Virus record (IMG/VR): IMGVR_UViG_3300042402_004449
Location: 1-51,237 of that record
Direction: 5' to 3' (one strand)
Source: a virus
DNA length: 51,237 nucleotides
The position numbers and the translations under genes were made by a program. A model generated the notes under the pieces. The model saw only the letters and a list, made by a program, of their open reading frames with translations, searched no databases and was not told the origin of the DNA. Shown here piece after piece: positions 19,131-28,669 of the stretch (position 1 is the stretch's first letter; each line of letters begins with the position of its first letter).

Positions 19131-21305
19131 GTGGCAGCAGAGAATATTGACAATACCGTTACTGGTAGTGGGCTATTCAACACTAAAATCCCAGGTCTTT
19201 CAGATGCAGCAGATATTCAGGCAGCGCTAAGGCTCTATCATTATGGAACATATGAGTATGATGGTGCAAACACAAACCCTACACTTCTTCCAAACCCATC
19301 AATTGCAAAGCATCTTCAAAACCTTGTAGATGCAGATGCAGCAGAAATAGTAAACAGAAATGCTGCTATTACTGTAGAAACTACAAACAGAAACACTGCA
19401 ATTTCAAACCACAACGCAGCAACCACAAATGTCCACGGCATATTAAATACAGAAAACCTTGCAACAAAGTCTTATGTAGATAGTGGAATCGAAAACTCTA
19501 CAGTTGACCAATCTCTTCTTGCTGGAATTGGAATAGACTGGAATACTGGTACTGATCAATTTGATGTTGAGCCAAAAATCTCAAACACTGGAACAGTTAT
19601 AACAAAAACAGCAAGTTTTACTTTATCACCAGATGATGTTTCTAAGACTATTATTGTATATTCTTCTAGTTCAACTATTGTAACTCTTCCAGAAAATAAT
19701 TCAGTAGCAATTCCAGTAGGATACTCAGTTGATATAATTCAAACAGGTTCTGGCTCAGTAACAGTATCTGAAGGTAGTGGTGCTGTTTCAATTAACAGTA
19801 AGTCTAATATAAAATCTTTAGATGGACAATATTCAAAAGGCACTTTAGTTAAAATAGACACCAATACATGGTTTTTTTTTGGAAACTTACTTAATGTAGC
19901 AACACCAACACCAACACCAACACCAACACCAACACCAACACCAACACCTGCCCCAACACCTGCCCCAACACCTGCCCCAACACCTTCCCCAACACCTTCC
20001 CCAACACCAACACCAACACCACCATTCTTCCCACCAGATTTCACTCCAACACCAACGCCAACACCAACGCCAACTCCAACGCCAACACCTACTCCAACAC
20101 CTACTCCAACACCTACTCCAACACCTACTCCAACACCTACTCCAACACCTACTCCAACACCTACTCCAACACCTACTCCAACACCTACTCCTACACCAAC
20201 ACCTACACCTGCCCCTGTTGAAGAATATGTTTCTTATGCCTATTGTGATGAAAACGGCAATCTAAATGGCTATACCGCTTTACCTGTTTTTAGTTCAGGG
20301 TATACAAGTCCTTCACAAGCATGTAACTCAACACAAGCAATAATTGAACAATTTGGAGGATATGGATTTACATGTGTTGAAGGAACTGTTTCTGGACCTG
20401 ACTACACATCTCTTGGAGTTACTTGTATATCAACACCTACTCCAACACCAACACCTACTCCAACACCAACACCTACCCCTACTCCTACTCCTACTCCAAC
20501 TCCAACACCTACACCTACCCCTACACCTACTCCAACCCCAACCCCAACCCCAACACCATCACAATGGTGGTGTAAGACTTTGGTTCAAGGCGGAGGATGT
20601 TCATTATCTGGTCCGTTTGCATCAGATCAATCCTTTACTGGTGGAGTCAGTTCAACAGAATGTACATTTGCCCCAAGCAGCCCATACTCATGCCCATCAA
20701 CTCCAACACCAACGCCTACGCCAACGCCAACGCCAACGCCAGCGCCTACATGCACACCAACATCTTATATAGAAACTAAGAATTGTAATGGAACGTTAAC
20801 TTCAGTAACAGTTTATCTTCTTTCAGATTGTTCTGAGGTTTGGGACTGTCCAACAGCAACACCTACGCCAACACCTACGCCAACACCAACACCTACGCCA
20901 ACACCTGCCCCTTGTCCACCACTTTCACAAATTACAAACGCAACAACATGTGCTAATTGTGGAGGAAATTGGGAAAGCCAACTTGGGGAATGTTTTGAGC
21001 CATCCAGCACACCTACACCTACACCTCCATACTTCCCATACTTCCCATACTTTGCTCCAACACCTGAACCTACAACTACTCCTACACCTACTCCAACACC
21101 TGCACCTACAACTACTCCTACACCTACTCCAACACCTGCACCTACAACTACCCCAACCCCAACCCCAACTCCTGCACCTACAACTACGCCAACCCCAACT
21201 CCGACACCTACACCTACACCAGCATCTGGTTGTGGCCCTGCTTGTTATGCACCATATTATGATTGCCCTACACAAGAACCTTGCTGCGGTCAGTGCTTCT
21301 TCTAA
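19131..21305 (+). CDS. giant Pro-Thr-repeat fibre with Cys mini-domains, 724 aa
   Basis: Residues 1-255 resemble other fibres here ([21 protein letters not shown] recurs in shorter form in 32931-34775). From about 257 on, (Pro-Thr)n tracts alternate with five short modules of four to six cysteines each. The last is [14 protein letters not shown] followed by CCGQCFF, nearly the same ending as in 34808-35821. Reads as disulfide-knotted beads on rigid proline linkers outside the cell. GTG start with AAAGGGTG. The repeats should be hypervariable by slippage, and the Pro/Thr are candidate sites for hydroxylation and O-glycosylation. Confidence 0.8.
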   Translation: MAAENIDNTVTGSGLFNTKIPGLSDAADIQAALRLYHYGTYEYDGANTNPTLLPNPSIAKHLQNLVDADAAEIVNRNAAITVETTNRNTAISNHNAATTNVHGILNTENLATKSYVDSGIENSTVDQSLLAGIGIDWNTGTDQFDVEPKISNTGTVITKTASFTLSPDDVSKTIIVYSSSSTIVTLPENNSVAIPVGYSVDIIQTGSGSVTVSEGSGAVSINSKSNIKSLDGQYSKGTLVKIDTNTWFFFGNLLNVATPTPTPTPTPTPTPTPAPTPAPTPAPTPSPTPSPTPTPTPPFFPPDFTPTPTPTPTPTPTPTPTPTPTPTPTPTPTPTPTPTPTPTPTPTPTPTPTPTPTPTPAPVEEYVSYAYCDENGNLNGYTALPVFSSGYTSPSQACNSTQAIIEQFGGYGFTCVEGTVSGPDYTSLGVTCISTPTPTPTPTPTPTPTPTPTPTPTPTPTPTPTPTPTPTPTPTPSQWWCKTLVQGGGCSLSGPFASDQSFTGGVSSTECTFAPSSPYSCPSTPTPTPTPTPTPTPAPTCTPTSYIETKNCNGTLTSVTVYLLSDCSEVWDCPTATPTPTPTPTPTPTPTPAPCPPLSQITNATTCANCGGNWESQLGECFEPSSTPTPTPPYFPYFPYFAPTPEPTTTPTPTPTPAPTTTPTPTPTPAPTTTPTPTPTPAPTTTPTPTPTPTPTPASGCGPACYAPYYDCPTQEPCCGQCFF
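19902..21228 (+). repeat. Pro-Thr coding microsatellite tracts
   Basis: Hexamer-like CCAACA/CCTACT repeats at about 19902-20033, 20044-20217, 20431-20563, 20698-20747, 20861-20909 and 21064-21228, interrupted by the Cys modules. The tracts use different Thr/Pro codons, so they expanded independently. Confidence 0.85.
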
Positions 21306-21314
21306 GCCATATGT

Positions 21315-21320
21315 TATAAT
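21315..21320 (+). promoter_or_regulatory. late -10 box
   Basis: TGT-TATAAT before AAAAGGGG and the ATG at 21340. Confidence 0.5.
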
Positions 21321-21339
21321 AGAATAAAAGGGGTATTTA

Positions 21340-21576
21340 ATGGAAAAAAATTTGTCCGCTTGGGAAAAATATAAGCAAAGCCTTGGAGAAACTAGGCCTT
21401 GGGATATGTTAGACAAAGAAAATTATACAGAAAAAAATATAGCAGAAGATAGGCTATCTATCTGTAAGAGTTGTCCTGAATTAATTAAGTTAACAACACA
21501 GTGTAAAAAATGTGGATGTTTTATGAGCGCAAAAACAAAATTAAAAATGGCAGCGTGTCCAATAGGTAAATGGTAA
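21340..21576 (+). CDS. small zinc-ribbon phage protein, 78 aa
   Basis: C-x2-CP...C-x2-CGCFM...KTKL...CPIGKW is a pattern I recall from small proteins of marine T4-like phages, often next to fibre or sugar genes (possibly DUF6171). Four or more Cys form a zinc site. Function unknown. Confidence 0.65.
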   Translation: MEKNLSAWEKYKQSLGETRPWDMLDKENYTEKNIAEDRLSICKSCPELIKLTTQCKKCGCFMSAKTKLKMAACPIGKW

Positions 21577-21582
21577 AATAGT

Positions 21583-22944
21583 GTGTCTAAGTTAGTTATA
21601 TTTGACCTTGATGGAGTGTTAATAGATAGCAAAGAAATACACTATCACTCTTTAAACAAGGCACTTGAACTTGTAGATAATAAATATGTAGTAACAAAAG
21701 ATGAACAAGAAAAAATATATGAAGGCCTTCCTACTAAAGTAAAATTAAAAATGCTTACTCAGTACAAGGGTTTGCCAGAAAACTTATACAAAGAAATTAA
21801 TGACAATAAACAACACTTTACAAAAAAAATGCTTAATGATGTAGCATATGACAATGAATTAGTAACAATTTGTAATCTTATAAGAGATAATAAAATTAAG
21901 ATTGCTGTTGCAAGCAATAGTATTAGATCTACAATAGACCAATGCTTAACTAGGTTAGGGATTATAGAATATGTAGACCATATTGTAAGCAATGAGGATG
22001 TTAAATTCCCTAAGCCACACCCTGAAATTTATTGGAAGGCTATGTCTTATTTTGGATGCATAGCAGAGGAAGTAGTTATATTTGAAGATAGCATTATTGG
22101 TAAACTAGCAGCAACTGATAGCAAAGCAAATTTAATTGAAGTTAAAAATAGAAAAGATCTTAATATTCAAAAAGTTGAAAAAGCAATTAAAATATTAAAA
22201 GAAGCAAAAGCATCTTGGAAAGAATTAAATTTAAATGTTTTGATCCCCATGGCAGGTGCTGGAAGCCGTTTTGCAGAAGTCGGGTATTCTTTTCCTAAGC
22301 CACTTATAGATATAGACGACAAGCCTATGATTCAGGTTGTAGTGGAAAATTTGGCTATTGATGCTACATATACTTATATTGTGCAAAAATCTCATTTTGA
22401 TAAATATAACCTTGGGTATCTTCTTAACGCTATCACACCTAACTGCAATATTGTCCAAGTAGATGGTATAACTGAAGGAGCAGCAGCGACTTGCCTACTC
22501 GCTAAAGAATTTATCAATACAGATAATCCTCTGGTTCTGGCTAACTCTGATCAAATAGTTGATTGGAGCAGTAGAGAGTTCTTATATGAAATGTATATTA
22601 AAAATGCTGATGGTGGTATTGCTACCTTTAAATCTACTCATCCAAAATGGTCCTATGCTAAAGTAAATAACTTAGGATTAGTAACTGAGGTTGCTGAAAA
22701 AAAACCAATTAGTGATGATGCTACTGTTGGCATATATTATTGGAAGAACGGTTCCGATTTTATAAAATACGCAGAGCAGATGATTGAAAAAGATATTAGA
22801 GTTAGTGGAGAGTTCTATACTTGTCCTGTTTTTAATGAGGCTATTTTAGACGGTAAACAAATATACACAACTACAGTTAACAAGATGTGGGGAGTTGGGA
22901 CTCCAGAAGATTTAAACTATTATCTTTCAAATAAGAAAAAATGA
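21583..22944 (+). CDS. HAD phosphatase fused to sugar nucleotidyltransferase, 453 aa
   Basis: Residues 1-205 are a HAD hydrolase of the beta-phosphoglucomutase kind: IFDLDGVLIDS with D8 and D10, VASNS near 107, KPHPEIY and FEDS later. Residues about 217-453 are an NTP transferase: LIPMAGAGSRF...PKPLIDIDDKPMI. The fusion could remove one sugar phosphate and activate another to an NDP-sugar. GTG start. Followed by glycosyltransferase genes, so it is likely to feed them. Confidence 0.8.
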   Translation: MSKLVIFDLDGVLIDSKEIHYHSLNKALELVDNKYVVTKDEQEKIYEGLPTKVKLKMLTQYKGLPENLYKEINDNKQHFTKKMLNDVAYDNELVTICNLIRDNKIKIAVASNSIRSTIDQCLTRLGIIEYVDHIVSNEDVKFPKPHPEIYWKAMSYFGCIAEEVVIFEDSIIGKLAATDSKANLIEVKNRKDLNIQKVEKAIKILKEAKASWKELNLNVLIPMAGAGSRFAEVGYSFPKPLIDIDDKPMIQVVVENLAIDATYTYIVQKSHFDKYNLGYLLNAITPNCNIVQVDGITEGAAATCLLAKEFINTDNPLVLANSDQIVDWSSREFLYEMYIKNADGGIATFKSTHPKWSYAKVNNLGLVTEVAEKKPISDDATVGIYYWKNGSDFIKYAEQMIEKDIRVSGEFYTCPVFNEAILDGKQIYTTTVNKMWGVGTPEDLNYYLSNKKK

Positions 22945-23732
22945 AAATATTTTTTAATTGTTTGGTCTATAAAGATTCAGATGTTGTTGGAGAACTAATT
23001 GTAAACATTAAAAAGTTTGTAAAAGATCCAGTTATTGTTTTACATGTTGCTCCAGCGTTTTACGATTTTGATTTTGATAGATTTTCATATATAGATAATG
23101 TTTACATTAATCCTATTAGATACGATCATGGCCAGTGGGGAACTAAAATTAAAGCCTTAACCTCAAACCACGACTTGCTTAAAAGTAAGGGTATAGAGTT
23201 TGATTATGAAGTTATTTTTTATCCAAAGATGCTTTTTATTAAAAGAGGAATAGAAGAATATCTTGATGGGATTGATTTATGCATGCCGTCTCTAACAAAA
23301 GAAAAAAAAGATTTAGTAGAAGTTTCACTAGGTACAGGGGTAGATGTCTTTACTGAAGAAGAAAAGTCTTTTTTTAATTATGACATTGAAAAGTTTTTGG
23401 TTGAAGGTATGTGTTTTAAAAAAGAAATTTCTAATAAAATGTATGAAATGATAAAATCTACACCACTTTATAACAAAAGTGGTCACTGCTATGAAGAATC
23501 TATATTGCCAACAGTAGCAAAATATTTTGCAAAAACAATAAAACACTACCCTGGTATAATTAGTCTTTGGTTTTTGGCTATAGATAACTTAAAAATGATT
23601 ATAAACGGAGAAATTGATAAATTTTCTTCATTTTTTATAGATAATCAGGATATAGATAATATATATTTTGTACATAAAGTTGATTATGGGTATTACAATG
23701 ATGTAAGAAAGTTAATAAGAGAGGTTAAATGA
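22941..23732 (+). CDS. putative glycosyltransferase, 263 aa
   Basis: Alpha/beta N-terminus (KIFFNCLVYKDSDVVGELI, then VIVLHVAP and a Tyr/Asp-rich loop with RYDHGQWG) and the ATGA overlaps with a nucleotidyltransferase and a GDPD gene suggest a glycosyltransferase, perhaps of the core-2/branching type. No catalytic motif is unmistakable. Context carries much of the call. Confidence 0.45.
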   Translation: MKIFFNCLVYKDSDVVGELIVNIKKFVKDPVIVLHVAPAFYDFDFDRFSYIDNVYINPIRYDHGQWGTKIKALTSNHDLLKSKGIEFDYEVIFYPKMLFIKRGIEEYLDGIDLCMPSLTKEKKDLVEVSLGTGVDVFTEEEKSFFNYDIEKFLVEGMCFKKEISNKMYEMIKSTPLYNKSGHCYEESILPTVAKYFAKTIKHYPGIISLWFLAIDNLKMIINGEIDKFSSFFIDNQDIDNIYFVHKVDYGYYNDVRKLIREVK

Positions 23733-24193
23733 TTAAGATAGCGCACCGTGGAAATGTTTCTGGACCACTTTTAGATTTTGAAAACGATCCAGAGTACCTA
23801 CTGAGTGCTATAGGAAAAGGGTATGATGTTGAAGTTGATGTTTGGTGCAAAAATGAAGCAATATATTTTGGACATGATAAGCCTCAGTATCATGTAATCA
23901 AAGATAATTTTAGCAAAATAGCCCCCCATGCTTGGTTTCATTGCAAAGACCTTTATACATTAAGACATTTTGCAAAGTTTTACCAAAATACCAATTATTT
24001 TTGGCATCAAACAGACTTTTTTACACTAACCAATAAAAATTTTATATGGACTTATCCTAACAACAAAACAACAGATATTTCAATTCTTGTAGATTTAGAT
24101 TTGTCTTCTGGGATAGAGTATAATGGGATATATGGTATTTGCACAGACTACCCAGACTTTTTAGGAAGCGATAACAGGAAGGCGGTAAAATGA
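23729..24193 (+). CDS. short GDPD-like phosphodiesterase, 154 aa
   Basis: IAHRGN (H6, R7), VEVDVW (E35, D37) and GHD (H49) are the metal and catalytic residues of glycerophosphodiester phosphodiesterases. It is shorter than usual (about 240), so the barrel is incomplete or compact. It may cut phosphodiester-linked polymers such as teichoic acids, or remodel a fibre glycan. ATGA overlaps on both sides. Confidence 0.7.
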   Translation: MIKIAHRGNVSGPLLDFENDPEYLLSAIGKGYDVEVDVWCKNEAIYFGHDKPQYHVIKDNFSKIAPHAWFHCKDLYTLRHFAKFYQNTNYFWHQTDFFTLTNKNFIWTYPNNKTTDISILVDLDLSSGIEYNGIYGICTDYPDFLGSDNRKAVK

Positions 24194-24795
24194 TAAAAGA
24201 AGAAATAGCACCAGGAATTGTAGTATATAGTGATGTAATTTCAGATAGCCAAGAACTTCATAATGATATTGAAGAGGGGATTACTTCTGCAAGATTAGGA
24301 TGGGCGGATGCTGGCGTAAAAGAAGGACAATATTCAGATCAGGTTGTAAATTTAAATACCAGGAATACTAAGACTATAGGAATTCCTTATTTGGGAGAAA
24401 TAGTTGATTTAGATAATGTTAATATGCAGGATTTATTTTTTAAGAACCTAAACAATTTGTTTTTTGAAAGTTTTGATTTAATTGAAAAAAACTACATGTC
24501 CTCATATGGAATATTTTCTGAGTGGCATGATTCATATGGTATTTTAAAATATGGAGAAGGTCAGCAGTTTACTAACCACATAGATGATCACCCATCATTC
24601 CATAGAAGAGTATCTACTGTATACTATTTAAACGATAATTATATAGGTGGAGAGATAAATTTTCCAAGATTTAATATTTCATTAAAACCAAAAGCAAACC
24701 AAATGTTAATGTTTCCATCTACATATGTATACAATCACTCAGTTTCTCCAGTAATTCAAGGAGAAAGATATGCAGTAGTTAGTTGGCTTAAATGA
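24190..24795 (+). CDS. 2OG-Fe(II) oxygenase, prolyl-4-hydroxylase-like, 201 aa
   Basis: HxD...H facial triad at H130, D132 and H183, with R193 as 2-oxoglutarate ligand. Core YYLNDNYIGGEINFP, then KPKANQMLMFPS, typical of the prolyl-4-hydroxylase superfamily. ATGA overlaps. One of eight such genes in this window. Confidence 0.85.
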   Translation: MIKEEIAPGIVVYSDVISDSQELHNDIEEGITSARLGWADAGVKEGQYSDQVVNLNTRNTKTIGIPYLGEIVDLDNVNMQDLFFKNLNNLFFESFDLIEKNYMSSYGIFSEWHDSYGILKYGEGQQFTNHIDDHPSFHRRVSTVYYLNDNYIGGEINFPRFNISLKPKANQMLMFPSTYVYNHSVSPVIQGERYAVVSWLK

Positions 24796-25367
24796 AAGAT
24801 CCAATACTGGTAGATAATGTTTTATCTGAAGAGGACTATAATAGACTTTTGGTATCTGTAGAAAATCCAAAAAGTTTTGAATATTCTCCTGGATTTGGTA
24901 GGTATATAGTTGCAGATAATACTATTCCTTTTTTAAAAGAATTAGGAGAAAAGTTAACAATAAAGGCCAGAAAAATATTTAATAGTGAAAAGTTATTGCC
25001 TACGTATATATTATTTTCTCATTATGAAGGTCAAAACCCTGAGCCAAGCCTATTAAAACATAAAGATGATAATGCATGCACATACACTCTTGATCTTTGT
25101 GTTTATCAAAATGAGCCGTGGGATTTGTGGGTAGACAACAAGGCGTATACTCTTTATCCAAACCAAGCCCTGGCATATTACGGAAATGATCAGTTGCACT
25201 GGAGAGAAAAATTTCCTAATCCAGAAACAAACTATGTTGCTATGACATTTTTTCATTTTGCAGAGCCAGACCACTGGTATTTTACAAAGGGGCCAGAATA
25301 TCTTGATGTAATAAGAGGAATCGTATCGGAGGAAGATTTTGATAAAATTAGTTCAACTAGATCCTAA
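24792..25367 (+). CDS. 2OG-Fe(II) oxygenase, divergent, 191 aa
   Basis: HKD at H90-D92 and H136 form the triad, in a more divergent frame (PWDLWVDNKAYTLYPNQALAYYG instead of the GGE-x-FP core). Probably binds iron and 2-oxoglutarate. The substrate may differ from the other seven. Confidence 0.7.
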   Translation: MKDPILVDNVLSEEDYNRLLVSVENPKSFEYSPGFGRYIVADNTIPFLKELGEKLTIKARKIFNSEKLLPTYILFSHYEGQNPEPSLLKHKDDNACTYTLDLCVYQNEPWDLWVDNKAYTLYPNQALAYYGNDQLHWREKFPNPETNYVAMTFFHFAEPDHWYFTKGPEYLDVIRGIVSEEDFDKISSTRS

Positions 25368-26274
25368 TGGACTTTGTAATCTTGGCTGTTGGTTTTGTCC
25401 TGTAGCCTATGAAGAAAACCCAGTCATTGGACGAGGAACAATGCCTATTGAAACTATTCGTTCTATTATTGAACAATTACAAAAGGGCGTTGGAGATTTT
25501 GTAGATCCATCATTTTCTTTTATATACACAGCACACTATAACGAAGTATTGCTTTATAAAAATTTTAAAGAAATGCTTGATTTATTTAGAGAGTATGGAC
25601 TAAGAACAATGGTTCTAACAAATGGCTCTCCTCTAACAAAAGACAAGATGGACATAATCAAAGAATATAGTGATGTTGTTGATGTGATTCATTTTAATAC
25701 ACCTTCTGCAGATGCTGTAACTTGGGCAAAAATGACGGGGAAGCCTGAAAAGATGCATCAAAGAGTAATGGACAACATTAGATACGCCATAGATAACTTT
25801 CCTCATCAAAGAGTTACAATGCAGGTAAATGGAATTAACGAGACTTCTCTTGGATATATGGAACTACTTCCAAATGCTCCAGAGATTGATTTAGACAACA
25901 ATACTGGTGATACGGCTACTGCTGTTAAGCAAATGAGAGAAGCATTCCCAGAAATAAGCATAACGCCAAACACTTCATTAGTTGATAGAGCAGGATATTT
26001 AGATACTCGTGGAATCATGAAAAATCAAATAACTGGCAAAGGTAAGGTAGTTGGTTGTAACAATATGGGAAGCAGACCTGATACTTGGATTCATATTAAT
26101 GCAAATGGGGCTGTATTTATTTGTTGTAATGACTATGATTTTGAAACGGTATTTGGCAATGTTAATGAAAAGCCAATAAAAGAAATCTGGGAAAGCCAAG
26201 AAAGACAAGACATGATTAAGCACTCTTACGATACTCTTTGCACAACCTGCATTCATGCTATTTGGAAAGAATAA
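25339..26274 (+). CDS. radical SAM protein with SPASM domain, 311 aa
   Basis: C13-x3-C17-x2-C20 (CNLGCWFC) binds the SAM cluster. Additional cysteines near residues 235, 265-266 and 299-302 fit a SPASM auxiliary-cluster domain (VFICCNDYD...LCTTCIHAIW). SPASM enzymes modify peptides or sugars. TTG start with GGAGGAAG upstream, overlapping the preceding gene by 29 bases. Target unknown; the Cys-rich fibre modules are candidates. Confidence 0.8.
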   Translation: MIKLVQLDPNGLCNLGCWFCPVAYEENPVIGRGTMPIETIRSIIEQLQKGVGDFVDPSFSFIYTAHYNEVLLYKNFKEMLDLFREYGLRTMVLTNGSPLTKDKMDIIKEYSDVVDVIHFNTPSADAVTWAKMTGKPEKMHQRVMDNIRYAIDNFPHQRVTMQVNGINETSLGYMELLPNAPEIDLDNNTGDTATAVKQMREAFPEISITPNTSLVDRAGYLDTRGIMKNQITGKGKVVGCNNMGSRPDTWIHINANGAVFICCNDYDFETVFGNVNEKPIKEIWESQERQDMIKHSYDTLCTTCIHAIWKE

Positions 26275-27188
26275 TGAAAAAAAGCATATTTATTCAGATA
26301 ACGTCTTATCATGACTATGAACTTGAAAAGACGATTAGAGATGCAATAGACAAATCATCTGGAGAAACAGAGTTGGTTTTTGGTGTCCACTCAATATTCT
26401 ATGAGGATAATTTATGGATTGAACCAGTAAGGCAAATACCTAATGTAAAGTTAGTGGAGAGCAAATCACCAGAAAACCTTGGAATGGGACTTGGAAGATC
26501 TCTAGCCCATGATTTTTATTCTGGAGAAGACTACTATTTTCAGATAGATGCTCATAGCAGATTTGATAAAGACTGGGACACATTTTTGATAGATGAGATA
26601 AATATGCACAAGGCTAATGGATTTAAAAAACCACTAATCACGCAATATCCAAAGCCATTTTGGTATGATGGTGAAATAGAAAAAACAAGAGATCACGAAG
26701 AAATTGTAACTCAATTTTGTTGGAAAGATAAGGAAAGATTTAAAAACTATAGAATGCCAATGCAAGGGACAATTCTTAATCCAAAAGATAATCTACATTC
26801 AATTTCAGTTTCTGGAGGATGTATTTTTACAGAAGGAGAGTTTCTGAAACCAAATAAGTTAATATTTGGAGATGGAGAAGAAATTTTTATAGCAGCAAGA
26901 GCCTACACAAATGGTTATGATTTTTTTGTTCCAAGCAAAATGTTTATGTATCATCTTTACTATGGAAAAGAAGGCAAGAATAGAAGAAGACTTGTTACAG
27001 AAGATTGGCTTGATGATACTTTTAGATTAGGAAAAATTTCTGGAGATGAAATTACTTTTGTTTTAAGCGAGCCAGGAGTTGTTGGAGAAGGGAGACTTGG
27101 AACAGAAAGAACATTGACTGATTATGGAAATTTCTGTGGTCTTGATTTTTACACTGGAGAAATTGCTGGAAATTTTTGTGGATTTTAA
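26274..27188 (+). CDS. GT60-type GlcNAc transferase (PF11397-like), 304 aa
   Basis: IFIQITSYHDYELEKTI at the N-terminus, FGV near 36-38, and YYFQIDAHSRFDKDWD (D92-A-H94) match the family that adds GlcNAc to hydroxyproline of Skp1 in eukaryotes and is also found in bacteria and viruses. The call is by motif. The ATG overlaps the previous stop. Its location among prolyl-hydroxylase-like genes is suggestive. Confidence 0.7.
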   Translation: MKKSIFIQITSYHDYELEKTIRDAIDKSSGETELVFGVHSIFYEDNLWIEPVRQIPNVKLVESKSPENLGMGLGRSLAHDFYSGEDYYFQIDAHSRFDKDWDTFLIDEINMHKANGFKKPLITQYPKPFWYDGEIEKTRDHEEIVTQFCWKDKERFKNYRMPMQGTILNPKDNLHSISVSGGCIFTEGEFLKPNKLIFGDGEEIFIAARAYTNGYDFFVPSKMFMYHLYYGKEGKNRRRLVTEDWLDDTFRLGKISGDEITFVLSEPGVVGEGRLGTERTLTDYGNFCGLDFYTGEIAGNFCGF

Positions 27189-27969
27189 AATAATATTAAC
27201 TGGGTCTCGTGGATATGTTGGAACCGCAACAAAAGAACTTTTAGAAAAGTATGGATATGATGTTATTGAGATTGATAAAAAAATCAACAAAGACACAAGA
27301 TATTTGTATAAATATATTAAAAATAAAAAATCATTGTTTATAATTCATTTATCTGCTAAAAAATCTATACCAGAATCTATAAAAAATCCATTATCTTATT
27401 ATTTAAACAATTTTGTTTCAACCCTATCTGTTGGAATCATTTCCAGATTATTTATGATTCCAGTTATTTTTGCTTCTTCGGCAGCAGTTTACTCTCCAAC
27501 CAACCCTTATGCTAAATCAAAGTTATTTGAAGAAAAAATTTTAAAGATTCTTTGTAAAAAACTTGTAATTCTTAGATATTTTAATATTGTTGGAAAAACC
27601 AAAAATGCTCATGATAAAAATGGATCAAATGTTTTTTCAATAATTAATAAAAATTTTAATATAAAAATAAATAGTGCAGAGTCAACAAGAGACTATGTTC
27701 ATATTTTAGATATAGCAAAAGCCAATGTTTTGTCAGTTGAGTATCTTAAGCACAATGACTTTTTGCTTACAGATATTTTTACTGGTAATCAGTTTACAAT
27801 GCTTGATGTGGTAAGTGAGTATGAGAAAAATGGTGTCAATATTGAATATGCCGTTTTAAATTTGCCAGACTTGACTATTTTCCCAAAAATAGATAATAGA
27901 AACGTTCTTGGCTGGTTTCCTTCTTATACCTTCTCGGATGGTGTTAGATCAGAGATTGCCTTTAGATAA
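27178..27969 (+). CDS. NAD-dependent sugar epimerase/dehydratase, 263 aa
   Basis: G9-x2-G12-x2-G15 (TGSRGYVG) at the Rossmann start, SSAAVY near 100-105, Y111-x3-K115 catalytic pair, then RYFNIVG. UDP-glucose 4-epimerase-like, slightly short. GTG start at 27178 inside the preceding gene, chosen because it lies just before the Rossmann strand. Very AT-rich. Makes NDP-sugars for the preceding transferases. Confidence 0.75.
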   Translation: MDFKIILTGSRGYVGTATKELLEKYGYDVIEIDKKINKDTRYLYKYIKNKKSLFIIHLSAKKSIPESIKNPLSYYLNNFVSTLSVGIISRLFMIPVIFASSAAVYSPTNPYAKSKLFEEKILKILCKKLVILRYFNIVGKTKNAHDKNGSNVFSIINKNFNIKINSAESTRDYVHILDIAKANVLSVEYLKHNDFLLTDIFTGNQFTMLDVVSEYEKNGVNIEYAVLNLPDLTIFPKIDNRNVLGWFPSYTFSDGVRSEIAFR

Positions 27970-27972
27970 TAA

Positions 27973-28010
27973 AATACCCCCAAGGATTTCTCCAAGGGGG
28001 TATTCTTTTT
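27973..28010. terminator. bidirectional terminator
   Basis: AATACCCCC/GGGGGTATT stem with an inner GGA/TCC pair, then CTTTTT on the plus strand and TTTTA on the minus. It separates the convergent epimerase and lysin genes. Confidence 0.85.
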
Positions 28011-28015
28011 ATTTA

Positions 28016-28579
28016 TTAGTTAGGAAATTTACTCATCCAAAATTTGGTTCTTGGAGTGATGCCCTTCCATGAGGACCAGTCGTCTCCACCTTTTGTCATG
28101 TAGTATGCAATCTCTGCATTTTTGACGGGATTGAATAGTTCAGCGTTAGAGTCAAGATCAAACTTAGTTCTACGATCAGGACCAAGTGCGTCAATCATGT
28201 TTATTTGGAACATACCATAAGACGAGTCACCAGTCTTGTGATTGCCGTTAAAAGCCAATGGACGGCCATTAGACTCCTTTTTAGCAACTGCCCAAGCAAC
28301 TACAAGGTCTTGACCCTTGAAGCCTACTAGAGAAAGCAGTTCCTTTAATTCTAAATCAGTCAGAGAAACCTTATTCTCAAAACTCTCTAGTTTTTTTGCC
28401 TTAGAAACCAAAAAAACCTCTTTCGAGGTGGTTTCCGATGTCTGAGCCTGTTCAAGGCTAAGATTGTTCTTAGTATCAAGACCTGAATCAGCATTGGCTC
28501 CGTTCGACAAAACAGTTACTAATGCTACGATACTGAGTGTGCTAATGATCTCTTTGTTTCTTTCGATAAATTTAATCAT
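28016..28579 (-). CDS. secreted lysozyme-like endolysin, 187 aa
   Basis: Signal peptide or membrane anchor at about residues 1-30 (charged start, then ISTLSIVALVTVLSNGANA). The C-terminal half is a transglycosylase/goose-type lysozyme fold: VVAWAVAKKESNGRP with E102 as likely catalytic acid, then SSYGMFQINM. It cuts peptidoglycan. It is the only minus-strand gene in the rightward late block. ATG at 28579 after AAGGAGG. Confidence 0.75.
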   Translation of the reverse strand: MIKFIERNKEIISTLSIVALVTVLSNGANADSGLDTKNNLSLEQAQTSETTSKEVFLVSKAKKLESFENKVSLTDLELKELLSLVGFKGQDLVVAWAVAKKESNGRPLAFNGNHKTGDSSYGMFQINMIDALGPDRRTKFDLDSNAELFNPVKNAEIAYYMTKGGDDWSSWKGITPRTKFWMSKFPN

Positions 28580-28601
28580 AGTTTCCTCCTTAGAAAACAA
28601 T

Positions 28602-28627
28602 AACACCTTGGTAGGTGTTACTACCAA
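28602..28627 (-). promoter_or_regulatory. leader with two exclusive hairpins
   Basis: TTGGTAG (28608-28614) pairs with CTACCAA (28621-28627), or AACACC (28602-28607) pairs with GGTGTT (28614-28619). The two cannot form together. The segment lies between the lysin promoter and its Shine-Dalgarno. Confidence 0.45.
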
Positions 28628-28656
28628 GTATAACACAAATTTTGCCCAAAAGTCAA
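28627..28656 (-). promoter_or_regulatory. lysin promoter
   Basis: TTGACT (28651-28656), 18-bp spacer, TATACT (28627-28632). Confidence 0.65.
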
Positions 28657-28669
28657 CTTTATAGGGTGG

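Noticed and set aside
19739-20044. Gly-Val repeat frame on the minus strand across the PT tracts
   Set aside because: It is the complement of the Pro-Thr microsatellite, with no ribosome-binding site or start context.
20344-20772. Leu/Gln/His-rich plus-strand frame inside the PT gene
   Set aside because: Shadow frame of the same repeats in +1 register; no promoter or Shine-Dalgarno of its own.
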